Under the pieces are notes generated by a model that was not told the origin of the DNA, did not search any database, and was given only the letters and a program-made list of their open reading frames with translations. Of a DNA stretch of 64,000 nucleotides, positions 56,832 through 64,000 are shown piece by piece. Origin of the DNA: Balanoglossus misakiensis (taxonomy: Eukaryota > Hemichordata); NCBI GenBank assembly GCA_040954595.2, contig CM082587.2, positions 11,036,001-11,100,000 of the forward strand. The letters are read 5' to 3'. A program made the position numbers and the translations under genes. The stretch's first letter is position 1, and the number at the start of each line of letters is the position of its first letter.

Positions 56832-58329
56832 TAGTCCTGTTTCATAAGTCAGGTCCATGACATATGTACCGACATCTGTGATTGGTCCATCTGGTAATCT
56901 TAGGTCCACTTGCGGCGCGCTGATTGGAGGGACCTTATGTGTTAGGTCTTATCATTATGTATTATTCACTAGACCTTGTAGGTTAGGTCTTATTACTATG
57001 TATTATTCACTTTACAGCTCCTTGATTGGTTAATGTGTAGGTCTTGTCCTCCAGTGTTCACTGCCTCATTATGCAGGACCTTGTAGGTTAGGTCTTATTA
57101 ATATGTATTTATTCAATTTTCAGTTCCCTGATTGGTTAATGTGTAGGTCTCCAGTTTTCACTGCCTCGTTATGCAAAGTCTTTTGTACTTTCTGAATACT
57201 GTTGTCGTATTCTGTCTGGCATGCTACCTGCGCGTGGTCGAAGCTCGTGATCGATCCCAGTGTATAAAGAAAGGCACTCATATAATGATTGGATTTCACA
57301 TTTTCCTTCACACTATTCATGGCATTTTATGTGGAACTGTGAACTAGATACTCGAAATAAAAATTGCCAGGAGAAATTTCGCATTTATTTCCAGTGGCGG
57401 TTTGTTGAAATGGGCTAGTGTTTTGTTACGTAATGCCTTTCAGCGCATCACTTCCTGTAACATCTGGCTGAATACGAAGTGTGTGCTATTCATTCGAGCA
57501 AACCAAAAAAATCTTACAATAGAAATGTTTAGAATAGCATTGCATTTCTTTGGGATACCTCATTAGTTGCTTTACAGGTATGATTACTTTTATTGTACTT
57601 CTTTCACGAAGCTGCACCGTCACAGTTCCATTTTATGAAAACAATATACGAATGTATAAACGGACAACGTGCTCCTTATCACAACATCTTCGTCAAAACA
57701 AATTTACTTTAAAATAGTAATAACAACAATAATAAAATTGATGATGAGAAGTAGGAGGGTGATTAAAAAAATATACAACTTAGCTAAAATGCTTAGATGA
57801 GTTAATCAGATTTTCAAAGTCCACCTAAAAGATCATTTAATCTTTCCAGGGTGCGGTTTATGTTGGAGATAGTATCAGTCAGGCTATTTCTCAGAAAATC
57901 AATGAACGATCTGCGGACACCCCGAATAATGTGTTACCACAACGCTAGCCAGGAAGCACATGGGACATTTCACAAAGAGGCAGTGAACACTGGGGGGACC
58001 AGACTGACACGTTAACCAATCAGGGAGCTGTATGGTGAATAAATACATATTAATAAGACCTAAGCTACAAGGTCCTGCATAATGAGGCAGTGAACACTGG
58101 AGGACCAGACCTACACATTAACCAATCAGGGAGCTGTAAAGTGAATAATGCATAGTAATAAGACCTAACCTACAAGGTCTGGTGAATAATACATAGTAAT
58201 AAGACCTAACACATAAGGTCCCTCCAATCAGCGTGCCACAAGTGGACCTTAGAGAAGCGGATAAACCAATCACAACATGTAATACATGTGCATAGGACCT
58301 GTAATGTAGGTCATCTTGAAACAGGACTA
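56832..58329. mobile_element. 1.5 kb element with C repeats as ~340-bp terminal inverted repeats
   Basis: TAGTCCTGTTTCA opens it and TGAAACAGGACTA closes it. The C repeat forms the left arm (56832-57168) and right arm (57977-58329), inverted. Removing it rejoins D sequence (GCTGTGTCTTAA to TTCGCCTCACC), allowing one or two changed bases. The centre (57169-57976) has no recognisable gene. The arms carry internal ~108-bp duplications. Related solo copy at 29899-30211. Confidence 0.8.
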
Positions 58330-59059
58330 CTTCGCCTCACCGACGGTCGCAACACGACTTTCCGCTCGCACGTGTTCGCTCGACCACACTCCTATTTTCC
58401 GGAGAGCAATGGCGGGCGAAGCGCGAAGATGTAGCAACACTTGGCATTTCTCTACTAGTACACGTGTACTCTGGGCACCGTACTCCTCACGGGATCTGAT
58501 TCACTCAGATCAGTACACGTCCTCTAGTGTTTAATGCCACATCATTTTTGAGTGCATATGTCTCGAATTGTACCAAATAAGTTAACATGGACGATTACAT
58601 TGACACCCAACAAACTAAGCACATGACTAACTCGCCTTTGCCAATTACAAACAAGTCACCCGCGAACGAGGCTGGGAGGCGTGGCTTTCTGGTATGCAAA
58701 TGCAGATACAAATGGCTCCTCGAGAACGAAGACACGTCGAAACACTTCTCCGACGTAGTCTGTTTTTATATTTACTGTAAATGAGTTTTGGTGTGATAGT
58801 CGTTACAGACACTATTATTATTTGCTGTGTCTTAATTCGCCTCACCGACGGTCGCAACACGACTTTCCGCTCGCACCAGTTCGCTCGACCACACTCCTAT
58901 TTTCCAGAGAGCAATGGCGGGAGAAGCGCGAAGATGTAGCAACACTTGGCATTTCTCTACTAGTACACGTGTACTCTGGGCACCGTACTCCGCACGGGAT
59001 CTGATTCACTCAGATCAGTACACGTCCTCTAGTGTTAATGCCACGTCATTTTTTGAGTG

Positions 59060-59756
59060 CATAGCTGGGATGAAATGACAGTTTATTATCAGTCTGTACA
59101 CATGACATTTTCGGCCTATTTGAAGTGTGCACAAGTTTTATAAGCTTTATAGGACCATCGCAGCTCTAAGTCACAATACAGAACTAGGTTTCGGCATGGC
59201 ATACGATCAACTTAAGAGCTAGGGGTGGCCAGATAATGCGTTTTATTGACCCCTACAGTACGGAACTAGGGGAGGGCATGGCATTTTATTATGAGTTGTA
59301 GAACTAGGCAAGACATTGGCAGACATTTTACTAAACCAAGTACATGACCATTACAGTTGATTAGCCTAAACGTTTCAGTTCATAACTAGGAACATGGGCA
59401 TGATATGTTACTAACAGTTCAAGTACCATTACTACCCTTGGGGTGGGAGTAACATTTTATGAACAACTATAGAGAAGCAGGGAGGGCATGACATTTTTAT
59501 TATTGGTAACTTATAGTACAAAGTGAGTGTTGGACATGACATTTGACTAACAGTTATAGTACAGAACTAGGGGAAGGCATGGCATTTTACTAAAAAGCAA
59601 GGGATGTGCATGATATTGTACTTACCGTGAAGTATTACATGTAGTACAATGAGGGATTGTCATAACATTTTATTAACAGCAACAGTACAGAACAAGGGCA
59701 GGGTATGACATTTTATTATCAATTAACACAGCAAGGGGATGGGCATGGCGACCTTG
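59060..59756 (+). repeat. Minisatellite E inside a D unit
   Basis: Loosely repeated phrases of about 50-70 bp: GGGCATGACATTTTATTA, ACAGTACAGAACTAGGG. Inserted in D between GAGTGCATA and GGCGGGCGAAGCG. Copied at 60405-60983 plus 62465-62580. Confidence 0.8.
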
Positions 59757-60404
59757 GCGGGCGAAGCGCGAAGATGTAGCAACATTTGGCATTTCTTTAC
59801 TAGGACACGTGTACTCTGGGCACCGTACTCCTCACGTGATCTGATTCACTCAGATCAGTACACGTCCTCTAGTGTTTAATGCCACATCATTTTTGAGTGC
59901 ATATGTCTCGAATTGTACCAAATAAGTTAACATGGACGATTACATTGACACCCAACAAACTAAGCACATGACTAACTCGCCTTTGCCAATTACAAACAAG
60001 TCACCCGCGAACGAGGCTGGTAGGCGTGGCTTTCTGGTATGCAAATGCAGATACAAATGGCTCCTCAAGAACGAAGACACGTCGAAACACTTCTCCGACG
60101 TAGTTTGTTTTTATATTTACTGTAAATGAGTTTTGGTGTGATAGTCGTTACAGACACTATTATTAGCGCTGTGTCTTAATTCGCCTCACCGACGGTCGCA
60201 ACACGACTTTCCGCTCGCACCAGTTCGCTCGACCACACTCCTATTTTCCAGAGAGCAATGGCGGGAGAAGCGCAAAGATGTAGCAACACTTGGCATTTCT
60301 CTACTAGTACACGTGTACTCTGGGCACCGTACTCCTCACGGGATCTGATTCACTCAGATCAGTACACGTCCTCTAGTGTTAATGCCACGTCATTTTTTGG
60401 GTGC

Positions 60405-60983
60405 ATAGCTGGGATGAAATGACAGTTTATTATCAGTCGGTACACATGACATTTTCGGCCTATTTGAAGTGTGCACAAGTTTTATAAGCTTTATAGGACC
60501 ATCTAAGCTCTAAGTCACAATACAGAACTAGGTTTCGGCATGGCATACGATCAACTTAAGAGCTAGGGGTGGCCAGATAATGCGTTTTATTGACCCCTAC
60601 AGTACGGAACTAGGGGAGGGCATGGCATTTTATTATGAGTTGTAGAACTAGGCAAGACATTGGCAGACATTTTACTAAACCAAGTACATGACCATTACAG
60701 TTGATTAGCCTAAACGTTTCAGTTCATAACTAGGAACATGGGCATGATATGTTACTAACAGTTCAAGTACCATTACTACCCTTGGGGTGGGAGTAACATT
60801 TTATGAACAACTATAGAGAAGCAGGGAGGGCATGACATTTTTATTATTGGTAACTTATAGTACAAAGTGAGTGTTGGACATGACATTTGACTAACAGTTA
60901 TAGTACAGAACTAGGAGAAGGCATGGCATTTTACTAAAAAGCAAGGGATGTGCATGATATTGTACTTACCGTGAAGTATTACA
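60405..60983 (+). repeat. Minisatellite E, second copy, left part
   Basis: Nearly identical to 59060-59640. It is interrupted by the TIR element at 60984 and resumes at 62465. Confidence 0.9.
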
Positions 60984-62464
60984 CAGTCGGCCCGATCGCC
61001 AAAAAAGGAAATCTCATGAATATTTAAATAAGGTGTCAAAGGTAACGTTTCGCCCAATCAGATTCCTGGTTTTCGACTCATGCATATCATTTCTATAGAA
61101 AATATGCATACCCGTAGTTTTAGTTCAATTAAATAAAATCTACGTCGCCTAAATGCCCAGGATTTTGTCCGAGGACACATTGATACACGCTCTAGCGATC
61201 TACCGATGCGTTTTGAAATCGACCGTTGCGTTTTTTAGCGACAGCTGATAATTTCTGCCATGCCCAAGTCCCCACTGTCGACAACGGCGATGATGGCTAT
61301 TCTTGTATGCTTCTGAAGTTTTAGTGCGGGGTCTTAGTTCAATTAAATAAAATCTAGGTCGCCTAAACGCTCAGGATTTTGTCCGAGGACACATTGATAC
61401 ACGCTCTAGCGATCTACCGATGCGTTTTGAAATCGACTGTTGGGTTTTTTAGCGACAGCTGATAATTTCTGCCATGCCCAAGTCCCCACTGTCGACAACG
61501 GCGATGATGGCTATTCTTGTATGCTTCTGAAGTTTTAGTGCGGGGTCTTAGTTCAATCATAAAATCTACGTCGCCTAAATGCCCAGGATTTTGTCCGAGG
61601 ACACATTGATACACGCTCTAGCGATCTACCGATGCGTTTTGAAATCGACCGTTGCGTTTTGTAGCGACAACTGATCATTTCTGCCATGCCCAGGTCCTCA
61701 CTATATATACATGTACACACGGAGCTCCGTGCTATATACACAACGGCGATGATAACAATCTTGTGCGTGAGCTAGGCCGCGGCTCAGTCACTCTCGATCC
61801 AAAAGTTTCATGATTTTTTATTCACAATTACCAATTACCGTAAATGAAAGAAAGAGTCGAATTCACAAAATATGACGATTACCTCATGAATGTGCGATGT
61901 CAACTTGGAAACTGTTAGCAACCTCGCCAAACGTAAATTATATTACAACATACGCGCCGCGCAATAGCTCACAACACCGCTCATGCACACTCAGTCACCG
62001 TACTACGAGTTTACTACGAGTATCGCTGTTGCCCCTGTATCAGTTGCGTCTTTATACCATACATGTAGCTGATATAGTCCGACTAGCACAAGTATGGATC
62101 GTTATACTTGGCCGCATTGACACTGAAAAGTGAGGCCCAAAGTTTACTGGAAGCATTTACCGAGTCATCGTCGGCTCGCACGGGTTGTTGGATCGACCAA
62201 AGTTTCCCTAACAAACCCATGCGTCCACGGTCTAAGGATTTGTTCTGCCAAGGTCTATTCGGATACCAAGAGCTTGGCGGGCGGAGAGGTTACCTAGTAT
62301 AAATGCAAGACAGCCTCAGGATGTCAGTGGCAGCAAAAGGCACTGGCCTTGTTGACATTCCTTCGCGCGTGTCATTTGTGCATATTTCTGATTGGGCGAA
62401 ACGTTACCTTTGACACAAATTTAAATATTCATGAGATTTCCTTTTTTGGCGATCGGGCCGACTG
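60984..62464. mobile_element. 1481-bp TIR element with 5-bp target duplication
   Basis: Ends CAGTCGGCCCGATCGCC / GGCGATCGGGCCGACTG begin ~79-bp terminal inverted repeats with only a few differences. TTACA flanks both sides (60979-60983 and 62465-62469). The intact sister site at 59640-59650 reads TATTACATGTAG, proving insertion. Inside are three ~214-bp tandem copies (about 61117-61760). No transposase recognised; non-autonomous, possibly hAT-like by its CAG...CTG ends, though 5 bp is not the usual hAT duplication. Confidence 0.92.
61117..61760 (+). repeat. Three ~214-bp tandem copies inside the TIR element
   Basis: Copies start at AGTTCAATTAAATAAAATC-like sequence near 61117, 61332 and 61547. 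They carry GGATTTTGTCCGAGGACACA and CGATCTACCGATGCGTTTTG. The third is slightly shorter and ends in a different sequence (TACACACGGAGCTCCGTG). Confidence 0.9.
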
Positions 62465-64000
62465 TTACATGTAGTACAATGAGGGATTGTCATAACATTT
62501 TATTAACAGCAACAGTACAGAACAAGGGCAGGGTATGACATTTTATTATCAATTAACACAGCAAGGGGATGGGCATGGCGACCTTGGCGGGCGAAGCGCG
62601 AAGATGTAGCAACATTTGGCATTTCTTTACTAGGACACGTGTACTCTGGGCACCGTACTCCTCACGTGATCTGATTCACTCAGATCAGTACACGTCCTCT
62701 AGTGTTTAATGCCACATCATTTTTGAGTGCATATGTCTCGAATTGTACCAAATGAGTTAACATGGACGATTACATTGACACCCAACAAACTAAGCACATG
62801 ACTAACTCGCCTTTGGCAATTACAAACAAGTCACCCGCGAACGAGGCTGGAAGGCGTGGCTTTCTGGTATGCAAATGCAGATACAAATGGCTCCTCGAGA
62901 ACGAAGACACGTCGAAACACTTCTCCGACGTAGTCTGTTTTTATATTTACTGTAAATGAGTTTTGGTGTGATAGTCGTTACAGACACTATTATTAGCGCT
63001 GTGTCTTAATTCGCCTCACCGACGGTCGCAACACGACTTTCCGCTCGCACGTGTTCGCTCGACCACACTTCTATTTTCCGGAGAGCAATGGCGGGCGAAG
63101 CGCGAAGATGTAGCAACACTTGGCATTTCTCTACTAGTACACGTGTACTCTGGGCACCGTACACCTCACGGGATCTGATTCACTCAGATCTGTACACGTC
63201 CTCTAGTGTTTAATGCCACATCATTTTTGAGTGCATATGTCTCGAATTGTACCAAATAAGTTAACATGGACGATTACATTGACACCCAACAAACTAAGCA
63301 CATGACTAACTCGCCTTTGCCAATTACAAACAAGTCACCCGCGAACGAGGCTGGTAGGCGTGGCTTTCTGGTATGCAAATGCAGATACAAATGGCTCCTC
63401 GAGAACGAAGACACGTCGAAACACTTCTCCGACGTAGTTTGTTTTTATATTTACTGTAAATGAGTTTTGGTGTGATAGTCGTTACAGACACTATTATTAG
63501 CGCTGTGTCTTAATTCGCCTCACCGACGGTCGCAACACGACTTTCCGCTCGCACGTGTTCGCTCGACCACACTTCTATTTTCCGGAGAGCAATGGCGGGC
63601 GAAGCGCGAAGATGTAGCAACACTTGGCATTTCTCTACTAGTACACGTGTACTCTGGGCACCGTACTCCTCACGGGATCTGATTCACTCAGATCAGTACA
63701 CGTCCTCTAGTGTTTAATGCCACATCATTTTTGAGTGCATATGTCTCGAATTGTACCAAATAAGTTAACATGGACGATTACATTGACACCCAACAAACTA
63801 AGCACATGACTAACTCGCCTTTGCCAATTACAAACAAGTCACCCGCGAACGAGGCTGGTAGGCGTGGCTTTCTGGTATGCAAATACAGATACAAATGGCT
63901 CCTCGAGAACGAAGACACGTCGAAACACTTCTCCGACGTAGTTTGTTTTTATATTTACTGTAAATGAGTTTTGGTGTGATAGTCGTTACAGACACTATTA

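Larger units (their letters stand above)
58330..64000 (+). repeat. Satellite D (504 bp) in a ~1.35 kb higher-order array
   Basis: Equivalent points (GGACGATTACATTGACACCC) lie at 58589, 59934, 62764, 63268 and 63772. The last three are exactly 504 apart. The others are 1345 and, after removing the 1481-bp insertion, ~1349 apart, because alternate D copies carry minisatellite E. D contains AGTACACGTGTACT (palindrome, CACGTG), the hairpin GATCTGA-TTCAC-TCAGATC, ATGCAAAT, and a 65-codon ORF starting MDDYIDTQQTKH. The array runs off the window. Confidence 0.95.

Overview
This is animal nuclear DNA, not bacterial. It has GT-AG introns, a TATA-box promoter, AATAAA polyadenylation signals, a 29-nt U2 snRNA 5' end, and animal-type retroelements (Ty3/Gypsy, CR1/L2-like, Penelope-like, Tx1/L1-like ORF1), and it is extremely repeat-rich. 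A marine invertebrate such as a lancelet or hemichordate fits the general look of the repeats, but I cannot fix the species from sequence alone. Nearly all the sequence I can explain is mobile or tandemly repeated; I find no complete intact host gene.

Region by region. 1-20 kb: three copies of a ~1.5 kb dispersed repeat (R1 +, R2 -, R3 +). R2 is split by a cleanly nested 3.9 kb fold-back element (9530-13424, 6-bp target duplication). Between R1 and R2 lie the first two exons of a predicted secreted protein with a TATA promoter, a frameshifted pentraxin-like exon and a 1.1 kb TTAA-flanked transposon. Between R2 and R3 lies a second, nested inverted repeat. 20.8-29.9 kb: one continuous ~9.1 kb satellite with 74/78/82/87-bp variants and higher-order blocks. 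29.9-34.9 kb: repeat units B and C, G-tract repeats and sequence without recognisable genes. 34.9-36.3 kb: a four-exon minus-strand gene or recent pseudogene with good splice sites and a polyadenylation signal. 36.3-41 kb: a CR1/L2-like 3' fragment and the 5' part (LTR, gag, protease, start of RT) of a Gypsy element.

42.9-48.5 kb: an ~80-bp tandem repeat interleaved with unit B, duplicated as ~2.0 kb blocks, plus a 121-bp near-perfect hairpin. 48.5-51.7 kb: an inverted-repeat element whose arms are minisatellite, abutting a broken Penelope-like reverse transcriptase with a decayed hammerhead-like motif at its 5' side. 52-53.3 kb: a frameshifted three-zinc-knuckle ORF1 of Tx1/L1 type directly downstream of the exact first 29 nt of U2 snRNA. 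This is the most interesting junction in the window. 53.4-55.6 kb: a 2.0 kb TIR element and its 250-bp deletion derivative side by side, the long one carrying hairpin-forming tandem repeats. 56.6-64 kb: a 504-bp satellite in a ~1.35 kb higher-order array, interrupted by two TIR elements (1.50 and 1.48 kb).

The pieces do not form a pathway. The window documents nested transposition, fold-back structures and satellite amplification. All boundaries come from reading and comparing the sequence by eye; no searches or alignments were run.
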